Source: Platynereis dumerilii (taxonomy: Eukaryota > Annelida > Polychaeta > Phyllodocida > Nereididae). From it: a stretch of DNA of 64,000 bases. A program made the position numbers and the translations under genes. Positions within the stretch are counted from its first letter, which is position 1. Every line of letters begins with the position of its first letter. Below are positions 25,333-37,798 of this stretch, in pieces. The stretch is from NCBI GenBank assembly GCA_026936325.1, contig JAPTHN010000012.1, positions 37,644,537 to 37,708,536 on the forward strand, given 5' to 3'. The notes under the pieces were generated by a model, which made no database searches, was not told where the DNA came from, and worked only from the letters and a program-made list of their open reading frames with translations.

Positions 25333-27282
25333 TTATTATTATTTTTCTACGGATTTTCAAATTTTCAATGTCGAATAAATCATAACCTGCCTCACATTTC
25401 TGAAATTAAGGAGTCACAACATAAAGACACCATGAAACACTTTATGTTGCTGGAATTACATATCGGAATTCCCAACGACATCGGAATTACAGGCAATTTG
25501 CATAAAAAAAGTTTCTTCGTCGAATTGAGAAAACTGGTGGTTGGTTTGCCATGAAAATTTTTTTACACATTGTCCAAGGAAGTGCGCAGTGCGGAAAGGA
25601 GCCTAAAGGAATTCCGTTGAAAAAATTCTGACCTATGTTTTTTTTTAAAAACGGAATTCCAAAAAGTGACATTCAAATCTCCAGAAAACAAGGAAGGAAT
25701 GCTCAGATTAAGCTGAATTTATGTTTGCATACAGCCCTACCATAGTCTAACAAATGCACACAATTTTGGCCTCCCAGGTCTAATACTTTTTGTGCCAGAG
25801 GGCCGCAAAAGTTGATTTTTTGAAGGCCTGTATCTCGCTTAATATTAATCCTACAAAGGAAAAAGGGACATTTCTGAAAACCTTAGAATGTCAGCTTTCC
25901 AATGGTGTATAGCAACATCCTCTGGGACGTACGGTATAGAATCGCGTGAGACATTGAAAATTTCATGTCACTTTTTGGGTGTATCAAAACTTTTGAGTCC
26001 AAAAAAACCATGAAGGTTTTCATGGATGTTCATGAATAATTTTTTTGTGGTGCCCACTGTGGCCCTGCATAATGTCTCCAAAGAAAAACTTCCTACTTCA
26101 AATAGATTTTGCTTGAGAATTATTTGAATTTCAAAATTGAAATGTAAATTGCTCAGCTTCTACTCATTCAAATTTCATGAAATTAGCACCAAAAAATGCG
26201 TAAAATTATGACCTTTCATGGGCTACAAGACCATATAGCTGTTACCAATAGCCAATTTTACATGTGTGATTTTACATATTCAATTATAACTCGTTAATTA
26301 TTCATTAAAAATCAATTACAACTAATTTAATATATTGCTAATTTTTGGGCTTATTTTTCCACTTAAGCACAATTTTCTACTTCAAGTACTTTTTCCTTGA
26401 GAATTTTTTTAATTTCAAAATTGACATGCAGATTCCTCAGCTTCTACTCATTCAAATTTCATGTACTTACCACCAAAAACTGTGTGAAATTATGGCCTTT
26501 TATGAGCTACAAGGGCATATACCTCTTACTTATAGCCAATTTTACATATCACATTTTACATATTCAATTATAACTAATTAATTATTCATTATAATCAATT
26601 AAAACTAATTTGACATATTCCTAATTTTTTGCCCTATTTTTCCATTGAAGCACATCTCCCTACCATAGAATTTATAATCCAATTAAAACTCTTCCAAAAC
26701 TGTTTCAAATCAGTTGAAATTGATATGATATGTTGCTAATTTTTTGCCCTATTGTTTGCAAATAAGCAGATCTTCCTACCATTAAATTTATAATTAAATT
26801 ATCACTCATGAAATAATGCTTCAAATCACTTGAAACCACTTTGACATATTGCTGACTGTTTGCCCTATGTATGTATAAAAGCACATCTTCCTAGCTCTTA
26901 TGGTTTGTCCGTAACAAATCATTAGGGTTAGGGATTCATCAAAGTTAGAGTCACGCTTAAGTCAAATTGTATTGCTTTGAGGGTGGTATCATTCGTCACA
27001 GCACACCTGGCTGCATGCTAAGCGCTATAGGAGTCAGTATGAGCAACTCTACACTTCCATGGACTAAATGGTGACCAACACAGGCCTGGGAATGCAATGG
27101 AAGGGGAGGGAATGGAAGATGAGGGAATGGCAGGGGGGAGGGATGGAAGAGAAGGGAGTGGAAAGGAAGGGAATGGAAGGAAGGGAATGGAAGGCAAGGA
27201 AAGGGAAGGATTAATCGGGAGGGAATATGGGGGAGGGGAATTCATATCTTAAAATTGCTGTGCAATTTTAATTATTCTCTAG
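25333..27282 (+). mobile_element. Body and 3' end of type B element B1
   Basis: TTATTATTATT is followed by the type B body start TTTTCTACGGATTTTC, as in B2 and B4. The core is diverged from type A but recognisable (TAGAATCGCGTGAGACATTG). Several AT-rich relatives of the same 3' block follow, then one and a half TTAGGG units near 26921-26934 and a GGAATGGAAG-rich stretch. The end is GGGGAATTCAT, a hairpin (AAAATTGCTGTGCAATTTT) and CTCTAG at 27282. Its 5' end is 19572-19596, about 5.7 kb upstream. Confidence 0.75.
27070..27240 (+). repeat. GGAATGGAAG-like purine repeat before a type B 3' end
   Basis: Irregular direct repeats of GGAATGGAAG and GGGAATGGAAG. Homologous stretches precede the 3' ends of B2 (about 28860-29000), B4 (34730-34860), B3 (36650-36770) and, shorter, D1 (40370-40435). 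Confidence 0.65.
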
Positions 27283-27287
27283 TTATT

Positions 27288-27334
27288 ATAATCCCCCGCC
27301 GCTTGCGGGGGATTATATTGATATTGTTCGTTTT
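27288..27334 (+). mobile_element. 5' end of A14, separated from its body by B2
   Basis: Type A palindrome 27288-27316 with the TTGTTCG tail. After B2 closes, the sequence resumes at 29055 with a TTATTC-interrupted microsatellite, the kind expected for this tail. Confidence 0.7.
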
Positions 27335-27343
27335 ATTATTATT

Positions 27344-29054
27344 ATGAATTCCCCGTAGGGGAATTCATCTTGTTATTGCTATTTTTGTTATTATTATTAT
27401 TTTTCTACGGATTTTTCACTTTTTCAATGTTGAATAACTCATAACCTGCCTGAGATATCTGAAATTAAGCAATTACAACATGAAAATACCATAAAAGACT
27501 TCATGTGTCTGGAATTACACATCGGAATTACCAAGGACTTTGGAATTACAGCCAATATGCATAAAAAAAGTTTATTCGTCGATTTGAGAAAACCAGTGGT
27601 TGGTTTGTCATGAAATTTTTTTTACATATTGTCCAAGGAAGTGCGCAGTGCGGAAAGGAGTATAAAGGAATTCCGTTGAAAAAATTCCAAGTTATGAATT
27701 TTTGAAAAAAACGGAATTCCAAAAAATGACATTGAAACCTCCAGAAAACAAGGAAGGAATGCTCAGATTAAGCTGAATTTACATGTGCATACAGCCCTAC
27801 CCTAGTCTAACACACTCACACAATTTTGGCATCCCAGGTCTAATACTTTTTGTGCCACAGGGCCACAATAGTTGACTTTTTGAAGGCCTGTATCTCCCTT
27901 AATATTAATCCTAAAAAATAAAAATGGACATTTCTGAAAACCTAAGAATGTCAGCTTTCCAATGGTATATAGCAATATTCTCTAGGACGTACGGTATAGA
28001 ATCGCGTCAGACATTGAAAATTTTATGTCACTTTTTTGGCCTCCCAAAGCCTATTTTGCCCAAAAAAACTATGAAGCTCTTCATGGATGTTCATGTCGAT
28101 TTTTTATGTGGTACCTATTATGTATCTGCATAGTGTGTCCAAAGGAATTTGTTCTACTTGGAGTACTTTTTCCTGGAGAATTTTTTTAATTTCAAAATTC
28201 AAATGTAGATTGCTCAGCTTCTACTCATTCAAATTTCATGAAATTAACACCAAAAAATGCGTAAAATTATAGCCTTGTATGTCCTCCAAGAGTATTTACC
28301 TATTGCTTATAGCCAATTTTACATGAGCAATTTCACATATTCAATTATAACTCATTAATTATTCATTAAAATCAATTAAAACTCATTTGACATATTACTA
28401 ATTTTTTGCCCTATTTTTCCATGTAAGCACATTGCCCTACCATGAATTTTATCATCCAATTAAAAGTCTTCCAATAATGTTTCAAATCACTTCAAATTGA
28501 TATGATATGTTGCTTATTTGTTGCCCTATTGTTTGCAAATAAGCACATATTTTTCCCATTAACTTTATAATTAAATTACAACTTGTGAAATACTGCTGCA
28601 AATCACTTAAAACGCATTTTACATATTGCTGACTGCTTGCCCTCTGTATATATGTAAGCACGTCTTCCTAGCTCTTATGGTTTGTCCGTAACAAATCATT
28701 AGGGTTAGGGTTTCATCAAAGTTAAGCTTATGGTTAAGTCAAATTGTATTGCTTTGAGGGTGGTATCATTCCTTACAACACACCTGCCTGCATGCTAAGC
28801 GCTATATGAGTCAGTATGTGCAAATATACACTCTCATGGACTGCCTAGCAACCAAAAGAAGCCTGACAATCCAAATGCAAAGGAAGGAATGGAAGAAGAG
28901 GGAATGGAAGGGGAGGGAATGGAAGAGGGTTGATTGGAAAGGGGATGGAAGGGAAGGGAATGGAAGGCAAGGAAAGGGAGGGTTTATAGGTAGGGAATAC
29001 GGGGGAGGGGAATTCATATCTTAAAATTGCTGTGCAATTTTAATTATTCTCTAG
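27344..29054 (+). mobile_element. Complete nonautonomous Helentron-like element B2
   Basis: Palindrome with arms ATGAATTCCCC and its complement (27344-27368), tail CTTGTTATTGCT, (TTA)n, B body, TTAGGG repeats at about 28699-28713, purine stretch, GGGGAATTCAT, hairpin and CTCTAG. It is 1711 bp, the same length as B4 (33195-34905) and nearly identical to it over the whole length. Confidence 0.8.
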
Positions 29055-30379
29055 TTATTATTATTATTCTTATTATTCTTATTCTTATTATTATTCAGCT
29101 CAGAAAAACTGTGATTACTTCAAAAGTATTACAGATACTGTCTTGCAAGTCAAGGGTAATATGCGACTCCATTGCGTGCTACTTTTCACGAAATTTCATG
29201 ATCAAATTTCATGACGCTTATGAGTTATGAGGAAAATATAAAAAAAATTTCCGGCGCAGGTTTCTCAGAACCTAAGCAAAACTGGGACCTGTTGATTTTT
29301 TCTAAGATACCTTGACTAAGTCTTCAGTGCAGAAAGGCGTCTTGTGGAGATTTCATGAATACACTTCAAGATATGATTTTTTGAAAATTTGACATCCCGA
29401 AAATTGACTGAAATTTTTTTGAAAAACAGGGAAGGAATGCTCGTAGAAAGCTGAAAGTGGGTACACTTACAGACCTACCCTAGTGTACCAACTTCACAAA
29501 GTTACGGACCCCTCGCACAAACGGTCTCGGCGCTACGGACGTCCAAAAATGCAATTTTCAAGTGCACATATCTCGGTCCCTAATTGAGCTACAACAAAAT
29601 GTTACATATCACAAGAAAGGTCTGTTTGTCAGCTTTCCAATGGTGTATAGCATTATAGTGTCAGACGCGCGGCGTAGAATCGCGTCAGACATTGAAAATT
29701 TGTTGTCACTTTTTGGGCCTATCAAAACGTTTTCCCTCAAAAAGTGTATGAAGAACTTCATGGATGTTCATCAATAATTTATGCGGGCTACCCAGGTTAG
29801 GCCTCCATATTGTGCCAAAAGGAAATTTGCCTAAATCAAATACTTTTTCCTAGAGAATTTTTCTAATTTCAAAATTGAAACGTGAATTGCTCTGGTTATA
29901 ATCGTTCAAATCTCATGAAATTAACACCAAAAAATGTGTTAAATTACGCCCTCTAGCAAGCTACAGGGATATCTTCCTCTTACCTTTAACCAATTTTACA
30001 TACAACATTTTATATATACAATTATAACTCATTCATTATTTATCAAAATCAATTAAAACTGATTTGTCATGTTCCTAATTTTTTGCTCTATTTTTGCATG
30101 TAAGCACAGCTCCATAACTTGCATGGTTTGTCTACAATAACCCATTAGGGTTAGGGTTTCACCTACCATTCACTGCAAATGTATTGCTTTGAGGGTGGTA
30201 CCGCTGGGCACCAAACACAGGTCTCCATGCCAAGCGATGTCTGATTTCAATATATGAGCCTCTTCAAGAATTCATCATGAAGGCCATGAACTGGTTGAAG
30301 GGAGTAAGCAGGGCAAGGGAGACAGGGGGGGCGCGGGGGATTATCCGATATTGCCGTACGGCAATATCAGTTATACTAG
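29055..30379 (+). mobile_element. Body of A14
   Basis: TTATTC microsatellite, CAGCTCAGAAAAACTG start, core, and the divergent T module shared with A2 (TTAGGG repeats at about 30144-30159, then TTTCACCTACC). The type A hairpin and CTAG end at 30379. Confidence 0.7.
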
Positions 30380-31703
30380 TTATTATTCTTATTCTTATTA
30401 TTCAGCTCAGGAAAACTGTGATTACTGCAAAACTATTAGAGATAACACCCTGAAACCTCAAACACAATATGTGACTCTGTTGCGTGCTACTTCTTGCGAA
30501 ATTTCTTGATCAAATTTCATGATCCTAACGCGTTATTGAGAAAATAAAAAATCAATTTCTGGCAGCGTTTCCAGGAGAACAAAAGAAAATTGGGCTTTGC
30601 TGATTTTTTGTAAGATACCTTGACAAAGTGTCCAGTGCAGAAAGGCGTCTCATGGAAATTTCATGAATAGTTTCAGAGATATGAATTTTTCAAAATTGGA
30701 TGTCATGAAAATTTTCTAAAATTTTTCTGGAAAACAGGGAAGGAATGCTCGTAGAAAGCTGAAAATGGGTGAGTTTACAGATGTACCCTAGTGTACCAAC
30801 TTCACAAAGTTACGGACCGCTCGCACAAACGGTCTGTGCGCTACGGACGTCCAAAAACCCAATTTTCAAGTGCTCATATCTCGGTTCCTATTTAAGCTAC
30901 AGCAAAGTATCACATATCACAAGAAAGGTCTGTTTGTCAGCTTTCCAATGGTGTATAGCATAATAGTGTCAGACGCCCGACGTAGAATCGCGTCGGACAT
31001 TGAAAATTTCATGTCACTTTTTGTGCCTAAAAAACCTTTTCGGCTCAAAAAGTCGATGAAATTCTTCATGCACGTCCATGAATATTTTATGTTGGATACC
31101 CATATCAGCCCTCCATATTGTCCCCAAAGATCAATTACCTACATCAAACAATTTTTCCTGGAGAAATTTTTGAATTTCAAAATTGAAATGTACATTGCTC
31201 CGCTTCTGGTTATTCAAATTTCATGAAATTAATACCAAAAGATGCGTAAAATTATGGCCTTTACTGTCCTCCAAGGAAATATACCTCTTCTGAATAGCCA
31301 ATTTAAAAAAAATGATTTTATATATTCAATTATAACTCATGAACTATTGTTTCAGATCACTTAAAACTGAATGTACATGTTGCTAATTTTTTGCCCTATT
31401 TTGTGGTATAAGGCCATCCTCATATCTCCAATACTTTGCTGGTAAAATAAAGCTAAAAAACTTATTCACAGATGCATGCAAGTCCTATACTGTCTCACTG
31501 CCACCTTTCCCAGCAGCTGACCTTGTGCCTGCCACGACATTTCATATGCATATGCACCAGCAAGATTACTACGTTCATACATGGTATGAAGAATTCATCA
31601 TGACGGATATGAACTGGAAGGACGGAGTAAGCAGGGCAGGGGAGATAAGGGGGGGCGCGGGGGATTATCCGATATTGCCGTACGGCAATATCAGTTATAC
31701 TAG
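30380..31703 (+). mobile_element. A body inferred to belong to A8
   Basis: TTATTC microsatellite, matching the TTGTTCG tail of A8 at 19522-19568. Closely similar to P2 throughout, with the ACGCGTTATTGAG 5' module and the Y2 3' module. The hairpin and CTAG end at 31703. If paired with A8, the element's two parts are more than 10 kb apart. Confidence 0.6.
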
Positions 31704-33134
31704 TTATTATTATTATTATTCTCACAGGGAAACTGCGATTACTGCAAAACTATTAAAGAAACCGCTTCATAAGTCAAGGGTAATATGCAACTCCGTTGCG
31801 CGCTGCTTTGAACGAAATTTCATGATCAAATTTCATGACGCTTATGAGTTATGAGGAAAATATAAAACAAATTTCCGGCGCAGGTTTCTGAGAACCTAAG
31901 CATAACTGAGAGCTGTTGATTTTTTCTAAGATACCTTGACAAAGTCTCCAGTGCAGAAAGGCGTCTCGTGGAGATTTCATGAACACATTTCAAGATACGA
32001 TTTTTTGAAAAATAGACATCCCGAAAACTGGCCAAAATTTTTCTGAAAAACAGGGAAGGAATGCTCGTAGAAAGCTGAAAATGGGCGTGCTTACAGACCT
32101 AGTCTAGTGTACCAACTTCACAAAGTTACGGACCGCTCGGACAAACGGTCTGTGCGCTACGGACGCACAAAAACTCAAAATTCAAGTGGCCATAGCTCAG
32201 TCCCTATTGCAGCTACAGACTAGTTTCACATATCACAAGAAAGGTCTGTTTCTCAGCTTTCCAATGGTGTATAGCATTATAGTGTCAGACGCGCGACGTA
32301 GAATCGCGTCGGACATTGAAAATTTCATGTCACTTTTTGCACTCACAAAAGTGTTTTAGGCTAAAAAATCTATGAAGTACTTCATGGATGTTCATCAATA
32401 ATTTATGCAGGCTACCCAGGTTGCGCCTCCTTATTGTGCCAAAAGGAAATTTGCCTACATCAAATACTTTTTCCTAGAGAATTTTTTTAATTTCAAAATT
32501 GAAACGTAAATTGCTCAGCTTCTACTTATTCAAATTTCATGAAATTAACACCAAAAGATGCGTAAAAATACAGGCTTTTGACTTACGTAAGGGCATTCAC
32601 CTCACACAAACACCCTATTTTACATAGATCATTTTACATATTCAATCATAACTCATGACTTAATGCTTCAAATCAGTTACAACTCATAAATCATGTTGCT
32701 AATTTTTTGGCCTATTTTGTGGTATAAACACATCCACTTATCTCGAAAAAAAAAAAATTTCAAACTTTTAACAGATGCATGTGGTCTGCAGTCGGGGCCA
32801 TCCTGTCTCAGTGCCACCTTTTACAAGACCTAACCTTACTGTACTGTCAAAGCAGCTGAACATTGTACATTGAAAGGGTATGATGCATATAAGGGTTTCA
32901 CATAGGCTGTTATATTGTGTAATAGTGCAATAGACTTATTAGGGCAGGCAGGGACTATTGTAATGATGTGATGTGCCCTCTTGGAATCGAAGTTCATCCC
33001 CAAAAAACCAGGCCAGGGGACATACACAAAAATAGTGGACATGAATTTCAAAAAAGCGTATGCAGGCCTCGGGGTAATACGGGGCCCGCGGGGGATTATC
33101 CGATATTGCCGTACGGCAATATCAGTTATACTAG
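31704..33134 (+). mobile_element. A body inferred to belong to A3
   Basis: Pure (TTA)n then the rarer body start CTCACAGG, as in A1, then core and Y module (GGGTAATACGGGG). The hairpin and CTAG end at 33134. Bracket order assigns it to the 5' end at 10994, but the CTCACAGG start occurs with the other tail type in A1, so a rearrangement is possible. Confidence 0.6.
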
Positions 33135-33139
33135 TTATT

Positions 33140-33194
33140 ATGAATTCCCCGTAGGGGAATTCATCTTGTTATTGCTACTTTTTTTATTATTATT
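33140..33194 (+). mobile_element. 5' end of B3, separated from its body by B4
   Basis: Type B palindrome 33140-33164 with tail CTTGTTATTGCTAC, then (TTA)n into which B4 is inserted. B in B nesting: the B3 body resumes at 34906. Confidence 0.75.
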
Positions 33195-34905
33195 ATGAAT
33201 TCCCCGTAGGGGAATTCATCTTGTTATTGCTATTTTTGTTATTATTATTATTTTTCTACGGATTTTTCACTTTTTCAATGTTGAATAACTCATAACCTGC
33301 CTGAGATATCTGAAATTAAGCAATTACAACATGAAAATACCATAAAAGACTTCATGTGTCTGGAATTACACATCGGAATTACCAAGGACTTTGGAATTAC
33401 AGCCAATATGCATAAAAAAAGTTTATTCGTCGATTTGAGAAAACCAGTGGTTGGTTTGTCATGAAATTTTTTTTACATATTGTCCAAGGAAGTGCGCAGT
33501 GCGGAAAGGAGTATAAAGGAATTCCGTTGAAAAAATTCCAAGTTATGAATTTTTGAAAAAAACGGAATTCCAAAAAATGACATTGAAACCTCCAGAAAAC
33601 AAGGAAGGAATGCTCAGATTAAGCCGAATTTACATGTGCATACAGCCCTACCCTAGTCTAACACACTCACACAATTTTGGCATCCCAGGTCTAATACTTT
33701 TTGTGCCACAGGGCCACAAAAGTTGACTTTTTGAAGGCCTGTATCTCCCTTAATATTAATCCTAAAAAATAAAAATGGACATTTCTGAAAACCTAAGAAT
33801 GTCAGCTTTCCAATGGTATATAGCAATATTCTCTAGGACGTACGGTATAGAATCGCGTCAGACATTGAAAATTTTATGTCACTTTTTTGGCCTCCCAAAG
33901 CCTATTTTGCCCAAAAAAACTATGAAGCTCTTCATGGATGTTCATGTCGATTTTTTATGTGGTACCTATTATGTATCTGCATAGTGTGTCCAAAGGAATT
34001 TGTTCTACTTGGAGTACTTTTTCCTGGAGAATTTTTTTAATTTCAAAATTCAAATGTAGATTGCTCAGCTTCTACTCATTCAAATTTCATGAAATTAACA
34101 CCAAAAAATGCGTAAAATTATAGCCTTGTATGTCCTCCAAGAGTATTTACCTATTGCTTATAGCCAATTTTACATGAGCAATTTCACATATTCAATTATA
34201 ACTCATTAATTATTCATTAAAATCAATTAAAACTCATTTGACATATTACTAATTTTTTGCCCTATTTTTCCATGTAAGCACATTGCCCTACCATGAATTT
34301 TATCATCCAATTAAAAGTCTTCCAATAATGTTTCAAATCACTTCAAATTGATATGATATGTTGCTTATTTGTTGCCCTATTGTTTGCAAATAAGCACATA
34401 TTTTTCCCATTAACTTTATAATTAAATTACAACTTGTGAAATACTGCTGCAAATCACTTAAAACGCATTTTACATATTGCTGACTGCTTGCCCTCTGTAT
34501 ATATGTAAGCACGTCTTCCTAGCTCTTATGGTTTGTCCGTAACAAATCATTAGGGTTAGGGTTTCATCAAAGTTAAGCTTATGGTTAAGTCAAATTGTAT
34601 TGCTTTGAGGGTGGTATCATTCCTTACAACACACCTGCCTGCATGCTAAGCGCTATATGAGTCAGTATGTGCAAATATACACTCTCATGGACTGCCTAGC
34701 AACCAAAAGAAGCCTGACAATCCAAATGCAAAGGAAGGAATGGAAGAAGAGGGAATGGAAGGGGAGGGAATGGAAGAGGGTTGATTGGAAAGGGGATGGA
34801 AGGGAAGGGAATGGAAGGCAAGGAAAGGGAGGGTTTATAGGTAGGGAATACGGAGGAGGGGAATTCATATCTTAAAATTGCTGTGCAATTTTAATTATTC
34901 TCTAG
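33195..34905 (+). mobile_element. Complete nonautonomous Helentron-like element B4
   Basis: Same structure and length as B2. Only scattered single-base differences are visible between the two, so this is a recent second copy. TTAGGG repeats at about 34550-34564; CTCTAG end at 34905. Confidence 0.8.
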
Positions 34906-36813
34906 TTATTATTATTATTCTTCGGCCTTAAAAAGATTTTTTAAATGCCTATTATGACAAAAGTAATGCAGATACAAGAAAAAGGATACAACAGTCATAT
35001 ATGTTGGCGTGATCCCTATTTTTAGAGGCAATTTCTAAGCGGAATTACTTGTCAGTCTTGCGTAATTCCAGAAACTAATTTTTTCATTGTTGACACGGTT
35101 TCTCAGAAACTAATAGAGATAGACAGATGAAATTTTTTTTCAATATATTTTAGACACTTACGCATTGCAGAAAGGAGCCTAAATGAATTACGTTGAAAAA
35201 ATTCCAAGTTATAATTTTTTGGAAAAACGGAATTCCGAAAAATGACATGCCAACCTCCAGAAAACAAGGAAGGAATGCTCAGATTAAGCTGAATTTATAG
35301 GTGCATACAGCCCTACCCTAGTCTAACATTATCACAAAATTTTATTGTTATCGTGTAAACGGTATCGGCGCTATGGCCGCACAAAAATGCAATTTTCAAT
35401 CACCGATATCTCCGTTTCTATTAACGCTACAGAAAATTTAAAAATATCATCAGAAAGTTCAGTTTCTCTGCTTTCAGATGATGTATAGCACTTTACTGTA
35501 GCTTGTTTAGTTTAGAATCGCGTCAGACATTGAAAATTTCATGTCACTTTTTGGGTGTATCAAAACTTTTGGGTCCAAAAAAACTATGTAGGTTTTCATG
35601 GATGTTCATGAATAATTTTTTGGTGGTGCCCACTGTGGCCCTGTATAATGTCTCCAAAGAAAAACTTCCTACTTTAAATAGATTTTCCTTGAGAATTATT
35701 TGAATTTCAAAATTGAAATGTAAATTGCTCAGCTTCTACTCATTCAAATTTCATGAAATTAGCACCAAAAAATGCGTAAAATTATCACCTTTTATGTGCT
35801 GCAAGGCCATATTGCTGTTACCAATGGCCAATTTTACATGTATGATTTTACATATTCAATAATAACTCAATAAGTATTCATTAAAAATCAATTACAACTA
35901 ATTTGATATATTGCTAACTTTTGGGCTTATTTTTCCATTTAAGCACAACTTTCTACTTCAAGTGCTTTTTCCTTGAGAATTTTTTTAATTTCAAAATTGA
36001 ACTGTACATTAATCAGCTTCTACTCATTCAAATTTCATGTACTTAACACCAAAAACTGCATAAAATTATGGCCTTTTATGTGCTCCAAGGGCATAAACCT
36101 CTTGCTGGTAGCCAATTTTACATTAGCAATTTCATATATCCAATTAAAACTCATTAAGTATTCATTAAAATCAATTAAGAATAATTTGACTTATTGCTAA
36201 TTTTTTGCCTTATTTTTCCATGTAAGCACATGTTCCTACCTTGAATTTTTTTATCCTATTTAAACTCTTCCAATAATGTTTCAAATCACTTAAAATTGAT
36301 ATGATATGTTGCTTATTTGTTGCCCTATTGTTTGCAAATAACCTCCTATTTTTTCCATTAAATTTATAATTAAATTATAACTTGTCAAATACTGTTGCAA
36401 ATCACTTAAAACTAATTTGACATGTTGCTGACTGCTTGCCCTCTGTATGTATGTAAACACATCATCCTACCTCTTATGGTTTGTCCATAACAAATCATTA
36501 GGGTTAGGGTTTCATCAAAGTTAGACTTACGCTTCAGTCCAATTGTATTGCTTTCAGGGTGGTATCAACTCTAGCTAAGCGCTATATGAATCTGTCCAAC
36601 TCTACACTTCAATGGACTACATAGCGTCCAAAACAGGCCTGGCCATGGAATACAGATGAGGGCATGGAATGGAAGGGCATGCAAGAGGGTTGAGTGCAAA
36701 GCAAGGGAATGGAAGGGAAGGAAAGGAAAGGAAGGGGGGGGTAAAGATGGAGGGAATACGGGGGAGGGGAATTCATATCTTAAAATTGCTGTGCAATTTT
36801 AATTATTCTCTAG
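34906..36813 (+). mobile_element. Body and 3' end of B3
   Basis: (TTA)n is followed by a front part unlike the other B bodies (CTTCGGCCTTAAAAAG). The shared core follows (TAGAATCGCGTCAGACATTG near 35513), then two AT-rich 3' blocks, TTAGGG repeats at about 36499-36512, a purine stretch, GGGGAATTCAT, hairpin and CTCTAG. Confidence 0.7.
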
Positions 36814-36815
36814 TT

Positions 36816-37775
36816 ATAAATTCCCCCGTTAGGGGAATTTATATTGTTTTTGTTCGTTTTTTTTTTTTCATCATCTTTTTTCCTCCTCCTCCTCTTCTTA
36901 TTTTTCATCACCACTTTTGAGAGCTCATATTTCTGAAACTATTTGTGATATCTTCATAAAAATACATACCTATAATGCACTTGCAAAGTACTATAACATC
37001 CTGGAAATACAAAGCGTAATTACTAGTACTCTGGAAATTACGTTCAAAATTCAAAAAAAATTTGTGTCAACGGTTCTGAAATAACCGCAATACGAAATTA
37101 CACCAAATTTTAATACAATAATCTCTAAAGGTATACGCAGTGCAGAAAGGAGGCTTTTGGCAATATCTTAAAAAGTTTTTTTTATATGAATTTTTCAAAT
37201 AAGGGAATTCCCGAAATTGCCACTAAAATTTTCCAAAAACTAGGAAGATATGCTCCAATCAAAGTGACACTGCATGCAGTTACAGACATACTATAGTGTA
37301 ACAATCCACTAGAATTTCAACTTTCTAGCGTTAACGGTATCGGCGCTATAGCACCACAAAAAGCCTATTTTTCAAACGCCGATAACTCGGCCCCTATTAA
37401 AGGTACAGAAAAATAAAAAATACCACTAGAAAGCTCTGTTTCTTAGCTTTCAGATGGTATATAGCATTTTACTGTAGCGCCGTCCGTTCAAAATCGCGGT
37501 GGACCCTGAAAATTTTATCTCACTTTTTTTCTCTCCAAATGCTTCTTATGGCTGGAAACACTTTTTCCTGGCCATATGCCAATTTCATCGCTACTCATAC
37601 TTCACTGGCTGCACATTTTCTTTGTTGAAATAAATGCTGACCCAATTACATTTCTGTGTGAATCATCGGATGGGGAAGGTAGAAGGGAAGGGGCAGGGGG
37701 ATGTAAGGGGGCAGGGGAGAGGAAGGGAAGGGGGGAATTTATCTTTGTAATTGTGCACAATTACAGGTGTACTAG
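36816..37775 (+). mobile_element. Complete nonautonomous Helentron-like element C1
   Basis: Palindrome with arms ATAAATTCCCC and AGGGGAATTTAT (36816-36842), tail ATTGTTTTTGTTCG, then a T-rich run instead of (TTA)n. The body is a distant relative of the A/B core (CAAAATCGCGGTGGACCCTG). The end is GGGGGAATTTAT, a hairpin with arms GTAATTGTG and CACAATTAC, and ACTAG. It is 960 bp and has no nested insertion, in keeping with its lack of a TTA tract. Confidence 0.75.
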
Positions 37776-37798
37776 TTATTATTATTATTATTATTATT

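Noticed and set aside
28806-29024. Lysine/glutamate-rich frame repeated at 34657-34875
   Set aside because: Produced by the GGAATGGAAG purine repeat before the type B 3' end.
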